Assembly: GCA_023053685.1 (NCBI GenBank) | Contig: JALIGW010000016.1 | Coordinates: 1,846,001-1,910,000 of the forward strand | Source of the DNA: Diadophis punctatus similis | Lineage: Eukaryota > Chordata > Lepidosauria > Squamata > Dipsadidae | Length of the DNA stretch: 64,000 nucleotides | Direction of reading: 5' to 3' | Shown here: one piece after another, positions 11,313 to 22,845 of the stretch | Numbering within the stretch: the first letter of the stretch is position 1 | Layout of the letters: each line of letters opens with the position of its first letter | The notes under the pieces: generated by a model | Seen by the model: the letters and a program-made list of their open reading frames with translations, nothing else | What the model was told of the DNA's origin: nothing | The model's database searches: none | Position numbers and translations under genes: made by a program

Positions 11313-11435
11313 AAAAGGAGAAAGAGCCATAATTTCAACCTGGGTTCTTACATATAGAGAGTTTGCATTTTAGGCACTTTTGTTGCAGAGAGTAGAAATC
11401 TCCTTAAAAATGAAGAAAACTAGCTATTGCAGATG

Positions 11436-11669
11436 CTAACTGTTAGATTGTGCGCGGGAAAAAGGAGAGACAAGCCGGCTCTTAGTTCAGCACTTTATTC
11501 TCAATGGGGATGAGACACAGGAACTGGCTGTAAGCCGTAGGGGAGCCGCTTTTATGGGGTTCCCTGCAACTTAGCTAGCCAGTGACAAACATCCAAATTT
11601 GCCGCCACTATTCTGGCCAATCAGTAGCGGCTATGCAATTTACTACGTACCTCCGTACGTAACACTAAC
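11436..11669 (-). mobile_element. Solo LTR with 5-bp TSD
   Basis: On the minus strand the unit starts TGTTACGTACGG and ends ATCTAACA, with terminal TG...CA (11441-11664, 224 bp). It contains, in order, a CCAAT-type box (TGATTGGCC), a TATA-like CATAAAAG and a polyadenylation signal in GAGAATAAAG. The flanking 5-bp duplication CTAAC (11436-11440, 11665-11669) shows clean insertion followed by LTR-LTR recombination. No internal region remains, so Ty3/gypsy-type cannot be told from endogenous retroviral origin. Confidence 0.85.
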
Positions 11670-11782
11670 TAATTAAAATTGAAAAGAATATTTAAATAAA
11701 GTCTGAACAAACTATCATCAGGGTTAGACTATATTATCTCCAAGGGTTTTCCAGTTTTACGATTCTCTGGAAACTTCAAAAA

Positions 11783-11928
11783 CTATCTGTAACAAAATGT
11801 TGGAATATGAAAAGAAAGAAAAAAACTAGGCTAACCAAGTAGCCATTAAATGATATATCATTTAATGGCTACTTGGTTAGCCTGGTTTTTTTCTTTCTTT
11901 TCATATCCCAACATTCTGTTACAGATAG
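11783..11928. repeat. Near-perfect 146-bp palindrome without spacer
   Basis: Centre TGATATATCA at 11851-11860. The 73-bp arms mirror each other with about three mismatches by eye, including the TTTCTTTCTTTTCATAT stretch. No TIR or TSD family signature was recognised. A further small stem, AGGGCTATAAT...ATTATAGCCCT, follows at 11926-11954. The transcript of either strand would form a long hairpin. Confidence 0.9.
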
Positions 11929-11954
11929 GGCTATAATACAGATATTATAGCCCT

Positions 11955-13570
11955 TCTGTGAATACAATTTTAAGCAAACCCGAGTTCAGTGAATTCTGTG
12001 TAGAATTTCATATATTTTATGATCAGTTGTAATTAATCTAGGAAGCCATGTTACTGTATCTCCTATAATTGACTCACAAATTCTTTGACAGCATGTACTT
12101 GCAAAGGAATTCCTTTTCATTCCTTAAATAAATGCCTGATCTGTTAAGGTTTTATTCTGAGTAGGCAATCAGTAATGCTGCTGAGCAACCCTAATAGCAG
12201 TTTTTAAATATAATTTGTTTCTTATATTAAATGATTTTTTAGTTTGAAATATTGTATTATATTCCTTCATGAACTTGACATTGTCTGATTAGGGGGTGAT
12301 TAGCCTTCCTAATATGGTGCCCTCCAGTCCCCCCCCCCCACTATGCAGAAATCTCAAATATATTGGTTGCATTGACTAGAATGCTAGCAGCCCAACAATT
12401 TGGAAGGCTGATTAGAAAAGGCTTCCCCTTAATTGGTTACCAGCATACAATTCATGGAAGAATGACTTTTCAGTACAAGAGTTGCTTGATAGTGAGCTGG
12501 GCAGCATATGAATCTAATAAACAAATAAAAACACATTTTAAAAATAACTTTTACAATTTCATATGATGTCAGACTTTGCAATAATGCATAGCTGTAGCAA
12601 ATCAAAGCGCCTTCTGGCCAGCAGACCTGAAGTAAGGAAGGCAAAGGCCTGCTCGTCTTCCAGAACTAACACAGCATATGACATGTAGAAATAAATCAAT
12701 GAATTAGATAAAATGAGCAAACTGGAAAGATCTGACAAAGTTAGATGAATAAAGCCAGCGCTTAATCTTTTGGATTTGATTCAGAATAAAACATGGCTTA
12801 ACTGATTTATTTTTCCTAAAATGTCAGAAAGACCTTAATTACTTCAGAATCCAATTACAAGTCTTTTGAAGAAAATAATATGGCCTCAATTACATTATTG
12901 TGAAAGTAACCAAAGTTACAGTAGCTATTTTCTTTCCAACTCCTTTGTAAGCTTACATCCTCCTGGCTTTCCTTTTATCTTTGGAAGATTGAATCCACTG
13001 GGGACCACTTACAACAGCATAGAAGCTGCAGGCCCAGGATTGTATGTCCCTTAGTTTCTCCCCAAAGTTACCATGAAATTATGTAATATCAGGGTTGTGG
13101 GCCTGGGTGAGGCCTTTCTCAAATGCAGCCTCCACACAATGGAATGATTTATCCCATGAGGTTCAGAGGACTGGTAACTTTTTGTAAAACTGTTAAGATT
13201 ACTGTTTCATGCAAATGGTGGTTATGAGCTGGCTTTTTGATATGAGTTATCTTTATTATCCTTGTTTTTTGCTTCTGGCAGTTTTATTAGAACTTTTATT
13301 TGTGGTCAGCATTGTCTCTTGTGTATGGCACGCTTATTATAGAGGTCTTGAGCCTCTGGAGTTGACAGAACAAAGAAATGAATTATCTTATTTAGTCAAA
13401 ATAAAGATGATTTTGATTTAGAACATCAGAATTCCCAAACCAAAGAGTCCTTTCTCTGTGACAATGTCCTTCTTTGCTATCTTGTCAGTATAAGATTGCA
13501 AACTCTAAACTCTACCAGTAATAGTCCTAATCCCTTCTATATCCCATAAATATAGTTGTATATTAGAGTG
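11955..13570. other. Largely unassigned stretch
   Basis: No gene recognised. A possible worn L2-like 3' segment lies near 13105-13200 (frame with QWNDLSHEVQRTGN), too weak to call. The poly-C run near 12332 is simple sequence. Confidence 0.35.
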
Positions 13571-13755
13571 TGTGTGTTTCAGTGGTGGGTTCCTAGCGGT
13601 ATGGTCCACTCTACCGCACCGGTAGCGGCCGGCTGATGATGTAATTTGCACACGACACCGGTTCGTCATCTTCACCGGTCCGTCGCGCATCACCATCTTT
13701 TTTTCAGAATTTTTTGGCTTCTTTTGCTTCCTGTGCATGCGCGGAAGCAAAATTG

Positions 13756-14646
13756 CACAAGGGTAAGGTGACCAGATTTTATTTTTTGTAAAGCGGGACA
13801 CCATTGATGGGGGGGGGGGGTTCTAGGGGAGCAAGACAGGAGGGGTCAGTCTCTTATCATGCAGCTTTGTGCACCCCCCACCCCAAACACCCCCCCTTCA
13901 TCGCAGCCAGGGGTGGGTTCCTACTGGCGCAGGCTAATCTGTTCGTCCGACGTCTACTGGTTAGAAACAAAGAACGCACAGAAATACTCTACGGAGAAAG
14001 GAAAAAAATGTGGCTGAAGCAAAAAAGCGAGAGAAAAGAAAAGCAATGATTCCACCCTCTCCCCCCTTTGGGTTGCTACAAGTGAATAGGGAGGAAGGAA
14101 TGGAACGTACCAATAACATTTAGGGGGGGACGAAGAAGACATTGTGACATCTCCAAGATGTCAGCTTCCCAGGAGGTCCTACGTCATGCAGACAGGGGAC
14201 AGCTCCTTAGGGAATGGCCTTCAAGAAGGGAGAAGCTTCGGCGCTTCGGCTCAGTGCGCATGGGGAAAAGTCTGCCTTTCCTCCCCCCTCCTCTAGCAGG
14301 CGGGGTGGTATGTCCCGTTCCTGCTGGAGAGGGAGTCGGAGCCTGAGGAAAGCAGCAAAACTTTGAACGGCTGCAGCTTTCCACAGCGCCGTGGTGACAA
14401 TGGCAACTGTTAGTGGTGCGTGATGAGTCCCGGCGAAGGCAGCCTCTTCCCTGCCCTACTTGGGAGGGATGGTTTTCAAAGGTTGGGGCATTTGAGACTG
14501 GCCTTTTGACTCTGCCAGGCAGGATTTCACCCCAAATTCAAATTTAAAAAGCGGGACTTTTTTGAATCGCCGCGGGACACGGGACAAATTATTAAAAAGC
14601 GGATTGTCCCGCCAAAAGCGGGACGTCTGGTCACCTTACACAAGGG
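13756..14646. mobile_element. Nested hAT-like element with TAAGGTGACCAGA ends
   Basis: The element is 13764-14638 (875 bp). Ends TAAGGTGACCAGA and TCTGGTCACCTTA are a perfect inverted pair, with subterminal GCGGGACA / TGTCCCGC. TSDs CACAAGGG (13756-13763, 14639-14646) are identical. No transposase frame was seen. Near 13911 it contains CAGGGGTGGGTTCCTACTGG, the left end of the other MITE family, without a matching right end. Confidence 0.88.
13911..13970. repeat. Truncated left end of CAGGGGTGGGTTCC MITE inside the nested hAT
   Basis: Only the left terminus is present. No GGAACCCACCCCTG end follows within the host element, so this is a third, partial layer or a captured end. Confidence 0.55.
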
Positions 14647-15064
14647 GCACGCGCGCACACACACGAAACATGGAGATGCATGTGCAGCGCACCGGTAGCA
14701 ACTTCGAGAGGAAACCGCCCCTGGTGTGTTTGTGTGTGTACTCACAGTTGCCAGAAACCAGATTCCAAAGAGGAAAAGGACAAACCAAAAAAGGAAAGTA
14801 ATCATAACAGAATTAAAACCTATTGATTAAAATTAATCCTTGTCTTGATCTTCCATCTTTCTGGCACTCCTGGCACTCTATCTGGAAGTCACCTGCAGAG
14901 GTCCCTCTGGATCATGCAGATTTACTCATGAAGAACTGCCTTCCAATGCATAGATGAGTGATCTCATGCTTTCTCCTTGTCTGGAAAAAGTCGGCAAGTC
15001 CAGGCTCACTGCCTGGTTCCCTTTTTCCACCTCGGCATCATCTCTGTGATGCAAAGACATGTGA

Positions 15065-15317
15065 GTTTGATGCAGTGGTGAAATCCAAGTTTTTTTTACT
15101 ACTGGTTCTGTAGGCGTGGCTTGGTGGGCGTGGTGTGGCTTGGTGGGGGTTTCTTGGTGGGTGTGGCAGGGGAAGGATACTGCAAAATCCCCATTCCCAC
15201 CCCACTCTGGGGCCAGCCAGAGGTGGTATTTGCCGGTTCCCCTGAAATACTCAAAATTTACACTACTGGTTCTCCAGAACCTGTCAGAACCTGCTGGATT
15301 TCACCCCTGGTTTGATG
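15065..15317. mobile_element. hAT-like MITE, CAGTGGTGAAATCCA ends
   Basis: Element 15073-15309 (237 bp): left end CAGTGGTGAAATCCAAG, right end CTGGATTTCACCCCTG. TSDs GTTTGATG on both sides are identical. The interior is GGCGTGG-rich. No coding capacity. Confidence 0.9.
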
Positions 15318-16239
15318 TGGTATCAGAGATGTGATATCAGAGTAAAACTGATATCACAGTGAAATTCTGATGGAATGTTAGAAAAATGTTCCTAACAATT
15401 TGAGAATAAAGCTAAATAACCTTATGCTTCCCTTATACTGCTAAATTGTAGGTCTTTTTTCCCCTCTTCCTTTACAAAATATTGCACCATTTCCCATATT
15501 TTCCAATGTTTCCTATAGTAGTATAAAAAATTTTTAAGGCATAGTATGCAGTGTTTCAGAGAGTTATTCCATATTAAAGAAGTGGTGACATTAAAGAATG
15601 AAAATTTTCTGTATATCATAAATTATATCTCTGTTGCCTTTGTGCTACCACATTTTCACCACCCATAATCTAAAGATGTGACACTTTCATTTGCAGTTGT
15701 TTTTATTCTCTGGGTGTTAGATTTTTTTTTAAAAAAGACATTTTTTTCATATTATTTTCTTATTATGTGCTTGTCTGACATTGCTACCCTATTATGACAT
15801 TTTAAAGAACATATTTTTTCTATAACTATTCAGACTTGATGTAAATACTGAGTAGCATGATTTATAAGATCATGAAGCTCCGCAGTTCTTGGGTTCTTTT
15901 ATTTATTTCATATTATAAAAATGTTCTGCTTATCTGGCTGAAAATAAATCAGATTTATAGCCTTCTGTTAGCAGCTCAACTCTGCACAGCTCTTCAATTG
16001 GCATTTCAATGTCTTACCAAACTACTTTTTCACTTAATCTGTGGATGGATTCTTGTATAAGGTCCAACTTATTTGCTGTACAAACTGGATATTAACTGAC
16101 ACGTGTAGCATGTTTATTTATGTAGTCAAGATGAGGTACTAAAACATTTAATACTTTTTTTTAGTAATGGAATCTGAAGTGTTCAGGTTTTCAACATCAC
16201 TAATGAAATCACTATATGGAGAATGGTGGTTTGATGTTA
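15318..16239. other. Unassigned AT-rich stretch
   Basis: No gene or repeat recognised. Confidence 0.35.
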
Positions 16240-16609
16240 GTGACCAGTAGAGGTGAGTTCCTCCCAGTTCGGACTGGTTTGCCTGAATCGGTAGCAACCC
16301 GCTGGTGATGTCATGATGACATCACCAAACCAGATTGGTCGGTGCCGGTCCGTGGGCACCGCCATCTTTAAAAAAAAATTTTTTTATTTTGGGGCGGGAT
16401 TTTTTTTCTTCTGCACATGCGCAGAAGCCAAGTTTCCGGCACTGCGCATGTGTCACCATTTTGTTTTTGGCTTTTAAAAAAAAATTGGGTTTTTTGCACT
16501 GCGCATGCGCATGCACATGAAGCACGTGCGCGCCCACATGGCGCGGCCATGTGGCACGGGGGAAGCGAACCGGCAGCGAGGTAAGTTGGAATCCACCCCT
16601 GGTGACCAG
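16240..16609. mobile_element. hAT-like MITE of CAGAGGTGGGTTCC family with NRF1-type site
   Basis: Element 16248-16601 (354 bp): left end TAGAGGTGAGTTCCTCCC, right end GGAATCCACCCCTG, TSDs GTGACCAG identical. The interior has TGATGTCATGATGACATCA, GCACATGCGCAGAAGC and TGCGCATGCGCA (16500-16511), a perfect NRF1-like palindrome. Close in design to the copies at 21156, 37923 and 44186. Confidence 0.88.
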
Positions 16610-18610
16610 CCATTTTTATTTTACTTTATTATTGTTTACTTGTTACAAGTATTTACATACCACCCAGTTCCAGTGATTCCTGACAGATTTGCAGGAAGAA
16701 AAAACAGTGGATTCCTGAAAACGTGAGCAGAGAAAGAAAATTGTGTCCTCTTTAGTACTTGTTTAGCTGTAGTACAATTGTCTCTAGGGAATGATCCATC
16801 TCAGAATATATAGAGTGTACCAAATGAAACAAAAAAAATTTTGTTCCATGTTATGTTCCATCAGCCTTCCAGGGTGGTTATATTGGTTGAAATGGGGAAG
16901 CACTGTTATAGCTGTACACAGCTGGAATGTATCATATCAAGGGTGGCTGACTAAATATAAATCTGAAACCATCGAATTGTTGCCAAGACAAATTTGATAT
17001 TTAAGAACTATAATATCCCCCCAAAAGTTCTCTGATTATGTAATATTAATCCATTAAGCCATGCACTGTTTGTTATATTCTACCAGCAGCCTTTGAATGG
17101 GAAAAGTTCCTGGAAAAGTAGAAAGTAAAGATATGAATCTTATTTTGATATTATTAAATAACACAATCCTCAGCTTTAGCTTCTGGCAGTGAACAATGCA
17201 CTTCAAATGAGTGTGCATCTTGAAGAATTACTATATTTAAACAAGGAATTATTGGTTACTAAGATTGGTAATGATCTGACATCAATAACATTTAAATTGA
17301 ATCCTTTTTCAATTGACTATTTCCTTTTGGAGATTGATTTTATGCCTTTACATTTCAAGATTTATTCTTAGAATTATTTTTCCTTTCCTTCCTTGCCTAA
17401 TTTTTTTGTAACATTTTACCTGCTGAAGAATTCAAAGTTCACATATGCTTTTATGTTTATTTTGTAGATCTTGGTAAAGGTACTGTATCAACGAGCTATG
17501 GATTTTGGATGCATTTTACATTTCCCCTCCACAGATTTATGTAGGTATGCCTGTTTTTTTACATATGGAGTTCTACAATGTTAGAAAGTAAATAATAAAT
17601 AGTAATTTGTAGTATTTCAAATAAAAATACTATTTGTTTTAAAAATGTATGCCTAATTAGAAAGTGGCTATTCAAGACAACAGAATGCAACTGTGACCAA
17701 AGATGCTTTGTCAAAATAGAATGTAATCCCAGAATGATGTTTTGATTACTTTTTTTCTTGGGTTTGGTGCTAACCTTCTTCAGATTAAAAAGGAAAGCAT
17801 GTGTGTTTTGACTGCAGATATGGAAATTCCTTAATCATTAATTTGTGAGAACTACACATTTTGTCAGATCTACCCCAGTCTGATCTCTTAGGGAAGTAAA
17901 ACTCTCAACTCCATTTGAAGAGAAAAGGCACTTTTACTAAGAGATGCTGATTGCAGTAGGGTCAAGCAGAATCTAAAAGCCCATGTGACAATACAGAATT
18001 AAACTCCTGGTTTCCCCTAGCTTGGTCTGTCCGGGCATAGCCAAGCCAGCACCGCTTTGATGTTATAAGAAATTCTGAGATGTTTGGGCAGATGAAATTC
18101 CACACTCAGGAAGTGTGGAAGATACCAGTGCGCCAGTATAAACTGGATTCCAAGCTGCTCTGTTCTTCCTCAACTGTCAATTATCCCCTCGTAATTTCCT
18201 GTCATAAAGGTATACAGCAAATTGTCCATTTCCCCCCTCCCTTCCCCATTGATGATAGAACGCCGGCGAAGCGCCAAGCCGAAGCTAGTGGTTCTGACAC
18301 ATTTTGGCTTTGATCCAGACTGGCCATGTTCAAATGTCAGAGAAAGCAGAACTATAGAAAATGAGCACAATGCTGGTTTACTCTATTTGGTATCTTACTT
18401 GGCTTTTCTTTCTACAGGCATAACTAACAAATACAGATGGCTTTGGCCATGATTTATTTAGCCTTATGGGAACTAGTTTATGCACCTGGCACGTTATAAA
18501 GGAAACAAGGCTAAATTTACTCATATCCATAAACAAATCACAGATAGTATTGTTTAGATTTGCTGAACTACACCTGCTAACAGTTTAATTTACAAGAAAG
18601 GCAGGATAAG
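16610..18610. other. Unassigned stretch
   Basis: AT-rich with no confirmed gene. A locally GC-rich patch near 18240-18320 has no recognised function. Confidence 0.35.
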
Positions 18611-18619
18611 AAGAGAAGA

Positions 18620-19060
18620 CTGTTGTAAACCATATGGGATTGAAACACTATCATTTGAGATACGCAGATAGTACCACTTTATTAAAAAAAAGTAAAAAAA
18701 AAAGATTTTGAAGAACATATTATTAAACCAAAAATGAAAGATGAAATGTTAAATATTAAGACAAAAAAAATCTCTACTCACATGCTTAATTGACAGTTAA
18801 GAAATGAAGTAGTGAGGTTTATTTTCTTGAGTGTAAGAACATATAAAGGTGGCCCAAATATTGGAAAGCTAGAAAGGATATTAAGTTTAGAGGACAAAAC
18901 AATGATAAATTTAGATAATATCATGAAGGATAAGAATACTTCAATGTTCAGAATAATTTAAGCAAAAAACTTGATTTGTATGATTGAAATCTGGACATTG
19001 AGGATTAATGACAGGAAGACAGATATTTTTGAATCACATGTAAATGGTTATTAAGAGTAC
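18620..19060 (+). mobile_element. Decayed Bov-B/RTE LINE reverse transcriptase fragment
   Basis: Plus-strand translation across stops gives HLRYADSTTLLKKS, matching the RT catalytic YADD region (here the second D is S), and later MINLDNIMKDKNTSM and IFESHVNGY, which match the Bov-B C-terminal segment. Many stops and frameshifts show great age. The better-kept copy is at 50253-51228. Confidence 0.6.
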
Positions 19061-19079
19061 CATCATCTGAAAAGAACAG

Positions 19080-19110
19080 TCAATCAACCAACCAACCAAT
19101 CAATCAATCA
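19080..19110. repeat. Short AATC-type simple repeat
   Basis: A run of CAACCAACC/CAATCAATC units. Confidence 0.7.
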
Positions 19111-19555
19111 AGATCAAATAAAGATTGACTACTCCCTTGAGACTAAGAGCAGCAGCTGTTAACTCACCTACTGTGAGTATATGATGTAAGCAGATGATGG
19201 AACAGAAAAATTATGCTTGGCAAGATTAAGGAAATACAAGGCAGAAAAGACAGCAGATAAGATTGGTGATAAAATAAAACAGGAAGACCTATGGTTTATT
19301 GCTGGAGACAGGTAGGAATGTAACAACATACTGACAAGAATTGAGGTCCACTTTGTTGCCATCTAATTAGCTAACATTAAAATCAACACATTGCTGAGAA
19401 TAACCAAGTCTATTTTTCCAATGATTTCACAGATGTAATGAAAATAAATAAATAAAACAAGCAGTCATATAATCAAAAATATAAAATGCCTTCAATCGCC
19501 CGCTATAGCAATCATTTCTAGGAACAACTATTGTGAGTTAATACCTAGTCTCCAT

Positions 19556-21085
19556 CACAGGAATTCCACCCACTCACTGGTATAGGTATGGGGATGATAC
19601 TTGGGTCAAGATCAAAACACGGAATTGGAAGCATTCAGCAAACATATCAACTCTGTGGACAGATACATCAAATTCACTGGGGAAGATGTTAAGAAAAATA
19701 GCCTAGCCTTCTTGGACTGTGAAGTACACATTAAAGAAGACAGAAGCCTTAACATTGAAGTTTACAGAAAATGCCCACACACAAATCAATATTTACATTT
19801 TGATTCCCACCACCCACTGGAGCACAAAATGAGAGTCATCAGAACCCTAAACCGCCAAGCTGAAGGCCTGCCTATCAGCAAAGATGGGAAAGAAAAAGAA
19901 CTAAAACACATCAAGGAAGCTCTCAGAACGTGTGGCTATCCCATGTGGGCCTTCATCAATTCTCAAAAAAGATCCTACAGCAGTGATGGCTAACCTTTTT
20001 GCCATCACATGCCAAAAGCAGGGGGAGCGCAGGGGGTTGCGCGCGTGCATGCCCACACCCATAATTCAATGCGCCCCACCTCCCAAGCATGCATGTGCAA
20101 CCCCCTGCACTCCCCCCGCTTTTGGCACATGATGGCACGGTGGGCACGGTAGGCCCGTTTTTTGCCCTCCCCAGGCTCCAACGGGGAGCTGGAGCTGATC
20201 TACGGCAATGGCTCCCATGCCGGCAGATATGGCTCCACGTGCCACCTGTGGCACGCGTGCCATAGGTTCACCATCACGGTCCTACAGGATCCTATAGATC
20301 CTTCTTAACAGACAATGAAGAGAACAATAACCAAAGCAACATTGTCATTCCATATGTTGCAGGAATATTAGAAAAACTCATGAGGATCTTCAGCCAACAA
20401 AAAATATGTGTACACTTCAAACCCAAGAATACACTAAGGCAGAAGCTTGTCCACCCCAAGAATAGAACACTCAGACACAACTGAGCAATGTGGTATGTGC
20501 AGTACAATACAATGACCCATGTGCAGATTTGTATATTGGGGAAAAAAAAACAACCATTTCATAAACACATGGCACAACATAGGAGAACAAAGCCATCAGG
20601 ACTAGATTCAGCAGTCCATCTGCATTTAAAAAACAAAGGCCACTCTTTTGAAAACAGCAAAGTCCACATTTTGGACAGAGAGGACTGCTGGTTTGAAAGA
20701 GGGGTCAAAGAGACCACCTATGTCAAAATTGAACAGCCCTCTCTCAACAGAAGGGGAGATATATGACATCATCTATCTCCAGTCTACAATACAGTCCTTT
20801 CAGCAGTTCCAGAAAGGCTCCACACCATTTGCACCACTCAGGTGATGCTGATGACACAGATAAACCTCCAGGTGGCCTTAACAACTCGCTTAAAGAATGA
20901 AAGTGACAGCTGTCTGCAAGGAGTATAAATCCTTCCATTCCCCACCATCAAGTCAGAACTGAAGAAATTTCTTGGATGAGAAGTGAAATGTCTTCAAAGA
21001 AAAACCAGAAAGTCCAGTTGCTTCTTGAAAAAGCACTTTTGGGACAACCATGACCTGGATGACTGAGAATCTCCATAGACATATC
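19556..21085 (+). mobile_element. Penelope-like element, 5' truncated, split by a hAT MITE
   Basis: The frame starts inside the reverse transcriptase at WYRYGDDTWVK (motif C, usually YVDD), then GEDVKKNSLAFLDCEVHIK, LNIEVYRKCPHTNQYLHFDS and HHPLEHKMRVIRTLNRQAEG. After the MITE it resumes with NIVIPYVAGILEKLMRIF and LRQKLVHPKNRTLRHN, then a degenerate GIY-YIG endonuclease (LGKKKQPFHKHMAQHRR, SAVHLHLKNKGHSFENSK, DREDCWFERGVKE). A stop after RHN and other breaks make it a pseudogene. The conserved 3' end runs to about 21085. Penelope-like elements use this RT plus GIY-YIG pair for target-primed insertion. Confidence 0.85.
19973..20287 (-). mobile_element. hAT-like MITE (CAGTGATGGCGAACC family) inside the Penelope-like element
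   Basis: Element 19981-20279 (299 bp): ends CAGTGATGGCTAACC and GGTTCACCATCACGG, TSDs TCCTACAG (19973-19980, 20280-20287) identical with central TA. The orientation is opposite to the copies at 22872, 35193 and 48543. It disrupts the Penelope frame after FINSQKRS. Confidence 0.92.
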
Positions 21086-21155
21086 CAAGATTCATTAGAC
21101 TTTAATATAAAATATCAAATCCCTGGTCTATGTTGATCGTTACATAAAGCCATGA

Positions 21156-21460
21156 TGTCCGTGGGCACCGCTGCCTTCTTATTGAATTTTTTGAATTTTG
21201 AATTTTTTTATTTTCTTTTGATTTTTTTTCTTCTGAGCATGTGCAGAAGCCGAGTTTCCGGCACTGTGCATGTGGTTGCCATCTTGTTTTTGGCTCCCAC
21301 CCCCAGATTTTTCAGCACTGTGCATGCGCACGCGTGCAAAGCATGCATGTGCCCACGAGATGTGCCCAGGAGGCAGGCCCACGAGGCGTGCCCACGAGGT
21401 GCGCCCACAAGACGTGGGAGGAAGCAAGCCAGCAGCGAGGTAAGTAAGAACCCACCCCTG
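21156..21460. mobile_element. 5'-truncated hAT-like MITE (CAGGGGTGGGTTCC family)
   Basis: Lacks the left end and starts at TGTCCGTGGGCACCGC, a motif internal in the copies at 16248 and 44186. The right end is intact: AAGAACCCACCCCTG. Contains repeated ...CCCACGAGG... units at 21350-21410. Confidence 0.7.
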
Positions 21461-22020
21461 ATTAGAGTAGTGACATAGTGATCCATATATCAAGCCCAGA
21501 GAAGATTATTACAAGGTTTGTTGCAGGGTCTCCTTGAATTAAGCACAAAATGGTTTTATATAAAGAAAGTTTAATTTTCCATTATTTTTCATATGGTTCA
21601 CAAATATATAAACTTACATTTAGCTTGCCTTTCTATTCCTTTATTGCTTAGAGGAGCCAGGTTTGCATATTTTGGCACTGGTCTGTTTTATTTAGAAAGG
21701 TCACCCATTATCCCAGGCTCTTTGTGATTAGATTCTTAGAGTAAAGGACACTGTGAAAGTTACGTGGGTGTAACTAAAGGTATGATTAAATTCTGCTATA
21801 ATGTCCTTAAATTCTTATCATTCACCAGATGAGTACCTTAATATTATATTTCATAGTATTTCATTTAAACTTCCCATTCTTTAATGGTGCTTAAGTTCTC
21901 TCAGTTTCTTGTTTTCCAAAAGTTTGAGGGAACAGCCACAAACCCTTCAGGTTTATCTTCTCTTTATTTATTTATTTGCATATAATAAACATCATTCATT
22001 AAAGCAAGATAATTATATAA
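21461..22020. other. Unassigned stretch
   Basis: AT-rich with no gene or repeat recognised. Confidence 0.35.
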
Positions 22021-22021
22021 T

Positions 22022-22100
22022 GTACACCACCTAGAGCTCCTCTCTGAGGAGGATGGGTGGTTTAGAAATAGGAAGTATAAATAAAAATAAATAGTGCTGG
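22022..22100. repeat. LINE-type 3' tail fragment
   Basis: Reads CACCACCTAGAGCTCC ... GGTGGTTTAGAAATA with AAATAAATA tail, the usual form of an L2/CR1-group 3' end. Confidence 0.5.
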
Positions 22101-22247
22101 TTTTCAGCCGATCTCTTATTTAAGGACTCGCTTTGGGTTAAAAAAAAAGTCTAGAACACAAGTGTTTTATGTCCAAATATAATAGCACTGTCACTTTAGC
22201 ACTTCATGACTAATGACAACAATGAGTAGCACAGCGTATTTTTTATT

Positions 22248-22460
22248 TATTTGATTTTATCTCATCTCTATTACTTTATTAGGTAACTCAAGGTGGCAAA
22301 TATACTTAATATTCCTTCCTCCTCCTCCTATTTTCCACACAGAACAGCCCTGTGAGATGGCTTAGGCTAAGAGAGAATGACTGATCCAAAGTCACCCAGC
22401 TGGTTTTCATGCCTAAGGTGGGCCTAGAACTCAGTGTCTCCTGGTTTCTACACCAGCGCC
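22248..22460 (-). mobile_element. MIR-like SINE, antisense
   Basis: Plus strand reads CTGATCCAAAGTCACCCAGC then CTAGAACTCAGTGTCTCCTG, the reverse complement of the MIR/CORE-SINE layout (tRNA-derived head with B box, then core). A second copy lies at 55370-55603. Confidence 0.6.
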
Positions 22461-22622
22461 AAGACAAGAAGTAACGGTTGGAAATTTATCAAAGAGAAAT
22501 CCAATCTACAATTAAGGAAAAATTTCCTGACATTGAGAACAATTACTCAGTGGAATGGCTTGCCTCCAGAAATTCTGGGTGTTCTATCACTGGAGGTTTT
22601 TAATAAGAGATTGGACAGCTAT
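22461..22622 (+). mobile_element. CR1 LINE 3' segment, part 1
   Basis: Translates to NGWKFIKEKSNLQLRKNFLT, TITQWNGLPPEILGVLSLEV and FNKRLDSYE, the C-terminus of CR1 ORF2. Interrupted at 22623 by a SINE; it resumes at 22846 and again at 23263. Confidence 0.85.
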
Positions 22623-22845
22623 GAGCTGTGGTGGTGCAGTGATTAGAATGCAGTTTTGCAGGCTAATTTCTGCTGACTGCCAGCAGTTCGATTCTGATCG
22701 GCTCAAGGTTAATTCAGTCTTCCATCCTTCCGAGGTCAGTAAAATGAGGACCCAGATTGTTGGAGTCAATATGTTAACTCTGTAAATCGCTTAGAGAGGG
22801 ATGTAAAGCACTATGAAACTGTATAAGTCTAAGTGCTATTGCTAT
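22623..22845 (+). mobile_element. tRNA-derived SINE (CORE/L2-tailed type) inside CR1
   Basis: Head GAGCTGTGGTGGTGCAGTG with B-box-like AGTTCGATTCTGATC, then the middle section TAAAATGAGGACCCAGATTG, and the tail TAAGTCTAAGTGCTATTGCT. The same family occurs at 46323-46555 (minus) and 48031-48270 (plus). TSDs are not clear in this copy. Confidence 0.8.

Larger units (their letters stand above)
13572..14731. mobile_element. hAT-like MITE (CAGTGGTGGGTTCC family), split by a second hAT element
   Basis: The element is 13580-14723: left end CAGTGGTGGGTTCCTAGCGG, right end GGAAACCGCCCCTG. The 8-bp TSDs GTGTGTTT (13572-13579, 14724-14731) match and derive from a GT repeat. The element is interrupted by another hAT-like unit at 13764-14638. 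Without it the host copy is about 261 bp, typical of this family here. Confidence 0.85.

Noticed and set aside
22623..22700. Possible tRNA gene
   Set aside because: The B-box-like sequence is in the head of a SINE. No cloverleaf or terminator, and copies at 46323 and 48031 have the same tail.
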